A model generated the notes under the pieces. It searched no databases and was not told the DNA's origin. It saw only the letters and a list, made by a program, of their open reading frames with translations. From a virus: a stretch of DNA of 26,382 bases. The position numbers and the translations under genes are program-made. How positions within the stretch are numbered: position 1 is the first letter of the stretch; the number at the start of each line of letters is the position of its first letter. The stretch covers positions 1 to 26,382 of IMG/VR virus record IMGVR_UViG_3300034167_000694; one strand, 5' to 3'. Below, one piece after another: positions 1-7,186 of this stretch.

Positions 1-2695
1 TCTGTGAAAGTTCTAAATTGTATGTTTGTTTTGCCGCGGCTGACGCACTTCCCAATAATTCTATTACAACTTTAGATGAAGGGTTATTCTTCATCACTGT
101 TTTGAGTTCATTGAAGAAATTTACTTGGATGTGATTGTAATTCTGAGTTACAACATTGTTTATAAAAACTCCTTGCCCCGCGTAAGTGGTTGTACTTTGG
201 TTGATATAATCTGTATAATATTGTGAATAACTTCCAACCACAGGTGATACTGATGGAGGTGCTGGAATGTCATTGGGAAAATACAATGCAAAGTTTTGGA
301 ATTGTTTCAGTGTGTCTTGTGGTGTGTTCTGTGAAGGTTGTGTGATTGGTTGTGAACTACTTTGAGTATCTCTTGCCCCCGTAGCTAAAGTATTTTTAGC
401 AACACTTACTTGTTCTTTACTCAGATTTTTTGACGCAATAGCTTGTTGAATATCTTGTAATTCATTTGGAGGAATTGTGTAATATCTTTTAGCCAGTTCA
501 TATAAATCGTATTTTTTACAACCAGCAAAGAATGATTCCAAAATTCCATTAATTCTTTCTTTATTACTTTCGTTATTCAAAACCTTATTCACAATAACAT
601 TCAGAACTGATGGATGGTCAACAACAATTTTCCATTGTAATGAACCACCTCTACTTGTATTTGTATAAGTGTAAATTGGTTCAGGTCTACCAAGAAAATC
701 TTGTGTCTTCCAATTCGCATTTACAGTCTCATTAAATGTCAACCCATAAGGTGGGAACCACATCACTCTTCCACCATTTGGACCTCTCTCACAAATTGGT
801 AACTCATTCACATTTATACCAGGAGTATTTGATGTTCTCCATGCTAAATTTTCCAATGAGAACATATATTTCTTAGCAAAAGCAGTATTATTTGTTCCTA
901 TCAAGTTTGATGAAGCCTGACCTCCTTCTTGTTTGTTAGGTGCAATATTCAAATTATATGTTTTGTCGAATACAGAATAAGAAAATCTTCTACCTTCATT
1001 TACAACACCGTCTTGTTTTTGAAGGTCATTATACTGAAGATATGGTATATCTTTAGCAAAAACTCTACAATACTCGGTTCCAACCTCATTACCTAAAGAA
1101 CCGACATATCTTAAAACTCTTGAACCTTTAGTAAGTTCTTTATATCCATCGTTGAAAACTTTACTTACTTGGTCCATAGCATTACCAACATGTTGTAATC
1201 TTCTTCCACCCTGTGGTTGACTATTTATAATCCTTTGGGTATCATCAAGTATTGAACCCTGTCTGAATTCTAAATTTACGGACTCAGTTGAATTGTATGA
1301 TGATGGTTTAAAGTCTTCATCTAATTGTGTAACTTCTCCCCCAATTCCTACTTTTTTACCGGCATTCCCCCTATACTTTGGTGAGACCCAAGTAAATCCA
1401 CCCTCGATACCACCACCATTTATATATGCAGGACCGTTGGCCCCAAGTTTGATTTCTCTACTAGGTCCTTCATAAAGTTGGGCCAATTCTTGAGGACCAT
1501 AGACAGGAGCTTGAACTTCTTGTCCAAATTCGTTGTTGGGTAAATCTCCTGTCGGTGAAAAAACTCTTGACGGTTCTGAAGTTGGTGAACCAATGTAGTA
1601 ATTAGAATTATTTACTGTAGTACCAAATAAAGCTCCCCCTACTCTGTCGAAAATATTCCTTTCATATCCAGGTTTGTACTTGTTATAATTTATACTCCCG
1701 AATAATCTCGATTTTTGTCCTCCCCCTGTATTGTTCAAAAATATTTGAGAACCTGATTTAGGTGGCCCTAACAATTGTCCAAAGAAATTACCTACACTTG
1801 TATTAGACCTAGTAAAGGCCGCTTGTAATTGTTGTATGGTTGTGGGGAATCCTGAATTTATAGATGGGTCAAAATAAGAACCAGGAATCGGTGATGTTGG
1901 CAAAATACTTCCGGCTAATCTCAACGCGAAGTCTGTTGCTGCTAAAATAGGTCCTGAAGGTTGTGTGATTACCCAATTTGGTTCAATCAGGGGTACTCGT
2001 GTGGTTAGTAGATTGAATATATCTGTACCACTATCTATGTTGAATAAATTTATTCTTCCTAAAGTTTGTTGTCTTATTTCAGTTGCAATCCTTTCTTCGA
2101 AAGACCTTCTAAGAGTAAATGCTCCCAATCTAGCGATATAGGAATCTTGTGTCAGTAAACCATTACTTCCCTGTGGGTCCCTTGTTAAAAGGATTTGAAC
2201 GGGGTTATAAGATGATGGTACAAAAGTTGTTGGATAAGGTTGGTTATTATAAAGGTTTCTTGAACCACTTCTTATATAATCAGGTTCAGTTATGTATTCA
2301 CCACTATCTAGAACTGTTTGAGAACCATTGGAATATGCGTTTTTAGGTTTCCACTGAAGTGATGCAGGCTGAGCTTGGTCTATTATATGAGCGTCTTGTT
2401 GACCTGGTCCGTATTCACCTTGGTTTGAACGAGTATTATTCAATCCTCCAACATCCCCCACAATTCTATATCCACCTTCCGCACCAAACTGATTTAATGG
2501 ATAAAGTCTGTTAGCTAAAATTGGAGAATCAATTAGTACGTCAGGACTATCGGTAACCGCTAATTGTGATTGTTGATATTCATAAGTTATTGGTGGATTC
2601 GGACGATTTGGGGACTTGGGATAAGGGGCAAGATTTCTTGTCATCAATCTCGACCTGAATCGTTCCGAATTATTATAATCTAATGGACTTGGCAC
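1..2695 (-). CDS. Large baseplate/tail structural protein with C-terminal OmpA-like start, partial at window edge
   Basis: The minus strand is open without a stop from a TAG at 2707-2705 to the left edge, about 898 codons, so the C-terminus lies outside. I chose GTG at 2695, with a weak AGAAG 6 bases upstream; ATG at 2644 is the alternative. The first 650 residues are rich in Asn, Gly, Pro and Ser and I do not recognise them. Around residues 655-695 there is a segment with WFPPYGLTF, then FLGRPEPIYTYTNTSRGG and WKIVVDHPSV, a pattern I associate with baseplate or hub proteins of large phages. The last visible residues, after about 850, read VVIELLGSAS and YNLELSQ, matching the start of an OmpA-type peptidoglycan-binding domain. 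It follows the tape measure gene, where baseplate genes are expected. Virion location is likely; the exact baseplate role is unknown. Confidence 0.75.
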   Translation of the reverse strand, partial: MPSPLDYNNSERFRSRLMTRNLAPYPKSPNRPNPPITYEYQQSQLAVTDSPDVLIDSPILANRLYPLNQFGAEGGYRIVGDVGGLNNTRSNQGEYGPGQQDAHIIDQAQPASLQWKPKNAYSNGSQTVLDSGEYITEPDYIRSGSRNLYNNQPYPTTFVPSSYNPVQILLTRDPQGSNGLLTQDSYIARLGAFTLRRSFEERIATEIRQQTLGRINLFNIDSGTDIFNLLTTRVPLIEPNWVITQPSGPILAATDFALRLAGSILPTSPIPGSYFDPSINSGFPTTIQQLQAAFTRSNTSVGNFFGQLLGPPKSGSQIFLNNTGGGQKSRLFGSINYNKYKPGYERNIFDRVGGALFGTTVNNSNYYIGSPTSEPSRVFSPTGDLPNNEFGQEVQAPVYGPQELAQLYEGPSREIKLGANGPAYINGGGIEGGFTWVSPKYRGNAGKKVGIGGEVTQLDEDFKPSSYNSTESVNLEFRQGSILDDTQRIINSQPQGGRRLQHVGNAMDQVSKVFNDGYKELTKGSRVLRYVGSLGNEVGTEYCRVFAKDIPYLQYNDLQKQDGVVNEGRRFSYSVFDKTYNLNIAPNKQEGGQASSNLIGTNNTAFAKKYMFSLENLAWRTSNTPGINVNELPICERGPNGGRVMWFPPYGLTFNETVNANWKTQDFLGRPEPIYTYTNTSRGGSLQWKIVVDHPSVLNVIVNKVLNNESNKERINGILESFFAGCKKYDLYELAKRYYTIPPNELQDIQQAIASKNLSKEQVSVAKNTLATGARDTQSSSQPITQPSQNTPQDTLKQFQNFALYFPNDIPAPPSVSPVVGSYSQYYTDYINQSTTTYAGQGVFINNVVTQNYNHIQVNFFNELKTVMKNNPSSKVVIELLGSASAAAKQTYNLELSQ

Positions 2696-2714
2696 TTGAT
2701 ACTTCTATTTAATC

Positions 2715-2722
2715 AATAAATA
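2715..2722 (-). promoter_or_regulatory. TATTTATT element before the baseplate protein gene
   Basis: The minus strand reads TATTTATT, 19 bases before the GTG start at 2695, in the 61-base gap after the tape measure gene. It is one of about nine sense-oriented TATTTAT elements in front of genes in this window. A role as a -10-like promoter element is inferred from recurrence and position only. Confidence 0.35.
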
Positions 2723-2756
2723 GGTAAACATTATTTTTTTTAAAACTAAATCACAA

Positions 2757-4742
2757 TTATGTTGTTACCGAATATTGCCCCTTCTTTGCAATTTTACCAG
2801 CTCTCAATAGGGCACCCTCAGTAACTTCCAAAAGTGCTTGTTTAACAGTTTCAGGAGATTGTAGAATGTATTCAGTAAAAGCAGGATACGATGGCATACT
2901 ACTAAAATCTGGCGGAAGTTTTACTGTAAGTTCTGCAGGTATCGGAGTTTTTTCATCAAAAGAAACTTTCATGCTCATTCCTGTTGAAGTTGACTTCAAC
3001 CCAGATTCATTTATAGCATTTAATATCGGTAAGAAAGATTTAGTTGAGGCTGCGTTTACAACAAATTCACCATTCGAAAGTTTGGCATCTATGGAATCGC
3101 TTGTTGATGTACCGGGACCTGTCACCAATCCTCCACTTGCTCTTCTCAATGGTCTTCTTCCCGTAGGTTCACCAAACATGTCAAAACCCGTACTTGTGAG
3201 AATTGATTTCATCATATCACCCATATCTCCTTGTTGTCTTTGTCTTTCAATCTCATAATTCTTGAAAGCATCTGGAAGTCTTTGAGTTAAATTCATTAAC
3301 TCCTTAAATAATAGGTCCTCTTGCTTTTTTCGGTCCGCATCGGGTAACTTTTGAGCCTCTTTGAGTTTTTCTCTAATTTCTTCCGCATCTCTAAAATAAC
3401 CTGATTTTCTCACTGCTTTAGCAAAACCCTCAGCAGATTTTCTTGTCATGTTCAAAGCATCTTCCATATTTCTCAAGAAACCTGGTTGTGTATAAATTGA
3501 AGTTTTGACTAATTCTTTAATGAATTTAATTTCCGCATATGTTTTTTCAGCGGTGTTTAATTGGCTTTCTTGTATCTGTTGTACAGTCTTTGGTGCCTTT
3601 TCTTGTTGTTCTATAATTCTTTTGAAATCTTGTTCTTGTAAATCAACTAATTTTCTTTGATACTCATTACCCCTTTCGTCTTTTATAGAAACCTCATATT
3701 CACCTTCTTTTCCCATACTTGCAACGTTAGCAATCATTTTTTTGTCTTCTTCACTAACATTGAAAGATAATCCTGTGGTAGAAATCCTTTTCAATTTATC
3801 ATCCATCTCCGCAGCAGCCAATGCAGTTCTTTTCAAGTTCTCAGCACTCAAGTCGGTTTCTGCTGCCAAAGCATTCATTGTTAGAATTCCTTGTGGACTG
3901 ACTCTGAAACTTTTAGTCTTTTCATCAAAATAGGTGAAAGACTTAGCCATATTGATTATACTATCCTGTAATCCTGATGGGTCATTTATAGATTGGTTCA
4001 TCAGTTGGAACGGGTCTGTCAAATTTCCTACTGAAACACCTAATCTTTGAAAAGCTGATGCCATTCTTACTGCATCTTCAGGGTTGAGAACTTTGTCGGC
4101 TAAAGTGAAAACTTCTTTCATATCAAACCTCAATCTCGATGCTTGTGCAGCCATTTTAGTAAACCCTAAAACTCCCTCACTGAAATTAAATCTTGCCAAT
4201 TTATCTGTGTTATTCAATACATCTGAGACGACAACTTTAGCGTTGAGTCCTATTCTTTGAACATAAACAATAGATTCTTCTAGTTTTTTGGCAATATTTT
4301 CATAAGAATACCCTGCCTCGGTAAATTCATCGACAATTTTCGATGTTACTGTACCCAAAATTTTACTTGTTGCATATAGTTCCTCAACTTGCTCTTTTTG
4401 TGCAACTAAATTTCTTCGAGTTCCCGCAGCTATTCCTTGTATTGCTCCTCCAACTGCTTCAATACTTCCTCCTAATTTTACGATACCTGGAGTCGCTTCA
4501 GAAACAGACCTAGCCATTTCTTGTATTCTCATTCTTGAAGCAACAAAGCTCGTATTCAGAGCCTCGGCAACTTCAGCTACGTTTGTGAGTTCTGTAGTTA
4601 TTGTGGATGCAAAACCTCCTGGAGTTCTTAGTGCCTCTACATCGGTTCTAATTTTTTTAAGAACCTCAGAATATCTATTAGCAATTTGTAAATCTTCTGA
4701 GGTTATCGGCGCTTTCTCCGCCCCACTTTGCTGGAAAAACAT
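2757..4742 (-). CDS. Tail tape measure protein
   Basis: This 661-aa protein is mostly predicted helix. The N-terminal 450 residues are long amphipathic stretches rich in Ala, Glu, Lys and Gln, as in tape measure proteins. The clearest mark is at residues 535-575: ASGGLVTGPGTSTSDSIDAK, then LSNGEFVVNA and a following helix. This Gly-rich 'GPGT-SDSI-LSNGEFVVNA' signature is common near the C-terminus of phage tape measures. It lies just downstream of the gp26-type gene and upstream of a baseplate gene, the expected place. T4 gp29 is 590 aa, so the tail is probably T4-like in length. No transmembrane segment or lytic enzyme domain is obvious. The ATG at 4742 follows a TATTTATA element by 13 bases, with no Shine-Dalgarno sequence. 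Confidence 0.87.
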   Translation of the reverse strand: MFFQQSGAEKAPITSEDLQIANRYSEVLKKIRTDVEALRTPGGFASTITTELTNVAEVAEALNTSFVASRMRIQEMARSVSEATPGIVKLGGSIEAVGGAIQGIAAGTRRNLVAQKEQVEELYATSKILGTVTSKIVDEFTEAGYSYENIAKKLEESIVYVQRIGLNAKVVVSDVLNNTDKLARFNFSEGVLGFTKMAAQASRLRFDMKEVFTLADKVLNPEDAVRMASAFQRLGVSVGNLTDPFQLMNQSINDPSGLQDSIINMAKSFTYFDEKTKSFRVSPQGILTMNALAAETDLSAENLKRTALAAAEMDDKLKRISTTGLSFNVSEEDKKMIANVASMGKEGEYEVSIKDERGNEYQRKLVDLQEQDFKRIIEQQEKAPKTVQQIQESQLNTAEKTYAEIKFIKELVKTSIYTQPGFLRNMEDALNMTRKSAEGFAKAVRKSGYFRDAEEIREKLKEAQKLPDADRKKQEDLLFKELMNLTQRLPDAFKNYEIERQRQQGDMGDMMKSILTSTGFDMFGEPTGRRPLRRASGGLVTGPGTSTSDSIDAKLSNGEFVVNAASTKSFLPILNAINESGLKSTSTGMSMKVSFDEKTPIPAELTVKLPPDFSSMPSYPAFTEYILQSPETVKQALLEVTEGALLRAGKIAKKGQYSVTT

Positions 4743-4755
4743 ATTTTAGTTTTAT

Positions 4756-4763
4756 TATAAATA
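4756..4763 (-). promoter_or_regulatory. TATTTATA element before the tape measure gene
   Basis: The minus strand reads TATTTATA followed by ATAAAAC, ending 13 bases before the ATG of the tape measure. The gap holds nothing else. The plus strand reads TATAAATA, identical to the T4 late promoter consensus but pointing away from the gene, so I assign the sense-strand version. Promoter function is inferred. Confidence 0.4.
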
Positions 4764-4777
4764 GAGTAATTGTGATT

Positions 4778-4942
4778 TTACTCCTTTTGATGAGTCTCAA
4801 TCCATTTATCTAAAAGATATTTTCTTACGAAAATGGGCATAATCATAAAATCAGAATAACTTATATGAAGCAACGTAGATAAGTAATATAATTCGTCTAA
4901 TTGTCCTTTTCTATACTCAGAAGAAAGGGCGAAAAAATTCAA
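4778..4942 (-). CDS. Small tail-assembly protein overlapping the gp26-type gene (TTG start or +1 frameshift product)
   Basis: A 54-codon frame overlaps the last 26 bases of the upstream gp26-type gene. It begins at TTG 4942 (reading MNFFALSSEYRKG) and ends ELLY-like helices with MPIFVRKYLLDKWIETHQKE before TAA. The pattern EYRK...L..L.......F...MP...RKY..DK resembles the short second reading frames found between tail tube and tape measure genes, where they encode tail assembly chaperone parts. The frame is +1 relative to the upstream gene. It could be translated from TTG by coupling, or reached by a +1 slip at the TTT-C in the T6 run (4932-4937), since one Phe tRNA reads both UUU and UUC. Too small for routine gene finding. 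Real gene: likely; mode of expression: unknown. Confidence 0.65.
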   Translation of the reverse strand: MNFFALSSEYRKGQLDELYYLSTLLHISYSDFMIMPIFVRKYLLDKWIETHQKE

Positions 4943-5663
4943 CCCCAAAACCAACGTTTACTGTTAGTCTTTCTCCTGATGGGGCTATAATTTGTTTGGT
5001 TAAATCCAATCTTGGTTCAGCATCTTGTAAGAACTTCCTAATATATTTTGAGTCCGCGATTGGCATTGACTCTACGAATTTAGCTATTTCAGCTTTATCA
5101 GAATTTCCATTTATCTCCAAAATTTGGTTTTGTAAAGTAAGAGTGATTTTAGGTGCTGGTCTTGTTGGGGGGTAACTATCGAAAATATTTTGGAGATTTG
5201 TTTGTTCTCCATAATTCATCAATTTTAGTTTCGCCTGTGCTTTGGAAACAGGTAGAGTTGTAGTAAAACTACCGTCTTCATTTGGTTCGTGAAGTGGTTT
5301 TTTTATATTCAACTCTTCCAACGAAATATTAGCTTCGAATTGTTTTTTTGTTTGTGGGTCAATTAAATTCATCATTATGTTAGGTCCAAATGATGTGTTC
5401 CTCAAAAAAATAAGAATTGCTTCAACATCCCCTTCCAATAAATCATCTATTTTAATATCAGGTTCGTAAATTTTATTTCTCAATAAAGTTCCAGTAATAT
5501 CGCTTGTATTACTCATCAAAATGTTTTCATCCGACGCTGTCAAATACCCAACTTTAACTGATTTTTTTTTGTTTTTATAAAACTTACCTCCTGATGGAAG
5601 TATTACAACATCGTGAGGTAATGAAAAATTTTGTTGTCCATAGTCTCTACTTTGGTCTTGCAT
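4917..5663 (-). CDS. T4 gp26-type baseplate/hub assembly protein
   Basis: 248 aa. The N-terminal half reads HDVVILPSGGKFY, then VGYLTASDENILMS, a central segment IDDLLEGDVEAILIFLRNTSFGP, and a Pro-ending C-terminus FGVEFFRPFF. These features match the T4 baseplate protein family typified by gp26 (T4 gp26 is 208 aa), a hub assembly factor that also occupies the position of a tail assembly chaperone before the tape measure. The ATG at 5663 is certain from the conserved start, but it abuts the U-tract of a hairpin, leaving no room for a promoter or Shine-Dalgarno sequence. The mRNA must therefore come from read-through from the tube gene side. The end overlaps the small 54-codon gene in another frame. 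Confidence 0.75.
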   Translation of the reverse strand: MQDQSRDYGQQNFSLPHDVVILPSGGKFYKNKKKSVKVGYLTASDENILMSNTSDITGTLLRNKIYEPDIKIDDLLEGDVEAILIFLRNTSFGPNIMMNLIDPQTKKQFEANISLEELNIKKPLHEPNEDGSFTTTLPVSKAQAKLKLMNYGEQTNLQNIFDSYPPTRPAPKITLTLQNQILEINGNSDKAEIAKFVESMPIADSKYIRKFLQDAEPRLDLTKQIIAPSGERLTVNVGFGVEFFRPFF

Positions 5664-5704
5664 AAAAAAAATTTAACCGTGAAGTTTATGTCTCCACGGT
5701 TAAA
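5664..5704 (-). terminator. Hairpin with U8 tract between tube and gp26-type genes
   Basis: Stem TTTAACCGTG (5672-5681) pairs perfectly with CACGGTTAAA (5695-5704) around a 13-base loop. On the minus strand it is followed by eight T and then immediately by the ATG of the next gene. It lies 31 bases past the tube stop codon. It has the form of an intrinsic terminator for the abundant tube message, probably leaky because the next gene has no separate promoter space. Confidence 0.8.
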
Positions 5705-5735
5705 TATACAAGTTTTATTTTTAATTTAAATACTA

Positions 5736-6224
5736 TTAGTAAACCAACACACAACGGTCTGGACGCAATCCACATGTGATATCAGCTAAAGCATCATTGC
5801 TATACGCTAATGAACCAAAGTTAGCACTTGTCAGGAAGGTTCCGTATAAAATCCATTTTTCTACGACTACTCCTGTTGGGTCCAACATCTCGAGGTCAAC
5901 ATCTTTTTTGTAACCCGCAGCATAACCCATACGACCTGTTACTGATTCAGCGTGTAAACGAACCCACTCCATCAATGCTTGAGCCGCAGACGGACCAATC
6001 GGGTCTCTGAATTTTACCTGAATTTCATCCCAATTAAATCTACCTGCAACAAATGTTGAAGTATTCAAGAATTGAATTTCGGTTGAATTTATTTTAATTG
6101 AGGGTCTTGAAGCAGATTCAACAAACCATTCATTGATACCCATGCTAGAAGGAAACCTTAAAATGAATCGATTCTGCCGTTTCGGTTCGTAGGGTAAGGG
6201 CATCTTCATCAGTAAATCAGCCAT
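5736..6224 (-). CDS. Tail tube protein (T4 gp19-like)
   Basis: 162 aa, against 163 in T4 gp19. It starts with a short hydrophobic lead, then YEPKRQNRFILRFPSSMGI, typical of the T4 tube family, followed by SASRPSIKINSTEIQFLN, FNWDEIQVKFRDPIGPSAAQ, and a C-terminal ILYGTFLTSANFGSLAYSND segment. These are the alternating beta strands and the loop that form the tube ring. The protein stacks as hexamers inside the sheath and is built up to the length set by the tape measure. It lies two genes after the sheath, as in T4 apart from the inserted HAD gene. The ATG at 6224 has no Shine-Dalgarno sequence but a TATTTATA element lies 33 bases upstream, and a terminator-like hairpin follows, so it probably has its own abundant transcript. 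Confidence 0.92.
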   Translation of the reverse strand: MADLLMKMPLPYEPKRQNRFILRFPSSMGINEWFVESASRPSIKINSTEIQFLNTSTFVAGRFNWDEIQVKFRDPIGPSAAQALMEWVRLHAESVTGRMGYAAGYKKDVDLEMLDPTGVVVEKWILYGTFLTSANFGSLAYSNDALADITCGLRPDRCVLVY

Positions 6225-6257
6225 ATTATAAAAATTTTAATTTCTGTGTTTATATGT

Positions 6258-6265
6258 TATAAATA
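6258..6265 (-). promoter_or_regulatory. TATTTATA element before the tube gene
   Basis: The minus strand reads CTATATTTATAAC in the 92-base gap between the HAD gene and the tube gene, 33 bases before the tube ATG. The rest of the gap is AT-rich and holds no other structure that I see. Spacing fits a -10-like element with a short leader. Function is inferred. Confidence 0.42.
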
Positions 6266-6316
6266 TAGTATTAGTGAAAATTTTTTCTATTTACTTTTAT
6301 TTTAAAAAACTCATCT

Positions 6317-7144
6317 TTATTTTACTTCTTTTTTGATTCCTCCAGCTGTTGAATAAGTCTTTACTAGTTCTGGTTTATCTTTAAAAGCTTTCTTCATTAC
6401 TTCTATATTCTTTAAATCGTCATCTGAAAAGCCAATTGTAGGTACTGCTGGAATAAACTTATTTACAATATCCATTTTAAGAAAACTTCTTTTATTTAGT
6501 AAAGCAGCCATCCCTTTTATATAGTCTACAAATTCTTGCATCGCAATTACCTTTCCGTGTTCGGGGTTTGTGGCACCTATATCATCACCAAAAGAAACGG
6601 GGTGGTACTTATTTAACTCCAAATATGTTTTTATAAGTTCTTCATCAGTCATATCCTGTTCTCCTGCGAAGGTTCTATATTTTTTTAAGTTTTTAATTAC
6701 TTGGTTTTTGTCTATTCCTTTGAAATCGGAAACTATATAATTGTAAACTGCTTGTTTAAGAGTTCTCGGGTTGTGTCCTCGAGCAGTTATTATCGCAAAA
6801 ATCGAACCATTGTTTACCGCTTCTACAAAATCCTTCCATGCTGGACCAGGTTTAGCTTTCATAGCATCAATCAAAAATTGTTTGTCACCATCCACTCTAA
6901 AATCCTTGAAGGCGTTTGGAGCAAAATCAACGATTGTACTCCCTTTGTATTTTAAAGGTCCTTTACCTATTTTACTTCTATATTCAGCAAAATCTTCAGT
7001 ACTCATTCCAACCTCATTACCATCATCATCTAACAAATAGATTTCTGTTGGCATATGGACAATGTTGTCATCCCAATCGAATGCGTAATACTTTAAATCT
7101 GGTGTCCCCTCGGGTTTTATTCCCTCTCGTAATATTTTTTTCAT
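6317..7144 (-). CDS. HAD-superfamily phosphatase-like protein
   Basis: 275 aa. Motif I is YAFDWDDNIVHMPTEI at residues 20-35, with the nucleophile and acid/base pair D23 and D25. Motif II is AIITARG (T120), and the acidic motif IV is FGDDIGATNPEHGK around residues 185-198. Together these indicate a HAD-fold hydrolase with all main catalytic positions present; the substrate cannot be told. Such DWDDN-type proteins occur in several large T4-like phages without assigned function. It is wedged between sheath and tube genes, an unusual place for an enzyme, and its ATG follows the U-tract of a hairpin by seven bases, so expression depends on read-through. The N-terminus MKKILREGI contains an LxE-G sequence like a T4 prohead protease site. 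The C-terminal 70 residues are Lys-rich and unassigned. Confidence 0.75.
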   Translation of the reverse strand: MKKILREGIKPEGTPDLKYYAFDWDDNIVHMPTEIYLLDDDGNEVGMSTEDFAEYRSKIGKGPLKYKGSTIVDFAPNAFKDFRVDGDKQFLIDAMKAKPGPAWKDFVEAVNNGSIFAIITARGHNPRTLKQAVYNYIVSDFKGIDKNQVIKNLKKYRTFAGEQDMTDEELIKTYLELNKYHPVSFGDDIGATNPEHGKVIAMQEFVDYIKGMAALLNKRSFLKMDIVNKFIPAVPTIGFSDDDLKNIEVMKKAFKDKPELVKTYSTAGGIKKEVK

Positions 7145-7151
7145 TAGGTAA

Positions 7152-7179
7152 TAAAAAAGTGGGGGGTTTTGGACCCCCC
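7152..7179 (-). terminator. GC-rich hairpin terminator after the sheath gene
   Basis: Stem GGGGGG (7161-7166) and CCCCCC (7174-7179) with a 7-base loop lies just after the sheath stop at 7187-7189. On the minus strand it is followed by ACTTTTTTAT; on the plus strand by GTTTTTATT, so it could work in both directions. It is the most GC-rich spot in the neighbourhood. It should end most sheath transcripts before the HAD gene, whose ATG is at 7144. Confidence 0.85.
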
Positions 7180-7186
7180 GTTTTTA

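Noticed and set aside
1293-2346. Two short plus-strand frames (60 and 65 codons) opposite the left-edge baseplate gene
   Set aside because: They lie antisense within a long open minus-strand frame with protein-like composition; they have no recognisable features and no leader.
2866-3258. 130-codon plus-strand frame
   Set aside because: It is the reverse shadow of the conserved tape measure C-terminus, which carries a clear family signature on the other strand.
4756-4763. T4 late promoter TATAAATA on the plus strand (also at 6258)
   Set aside because: It would direct transcription away from the gene it precedes and into antisense of the upstream gene. The sense reading TATTTATA fits the consistent orientation across gene starts better.
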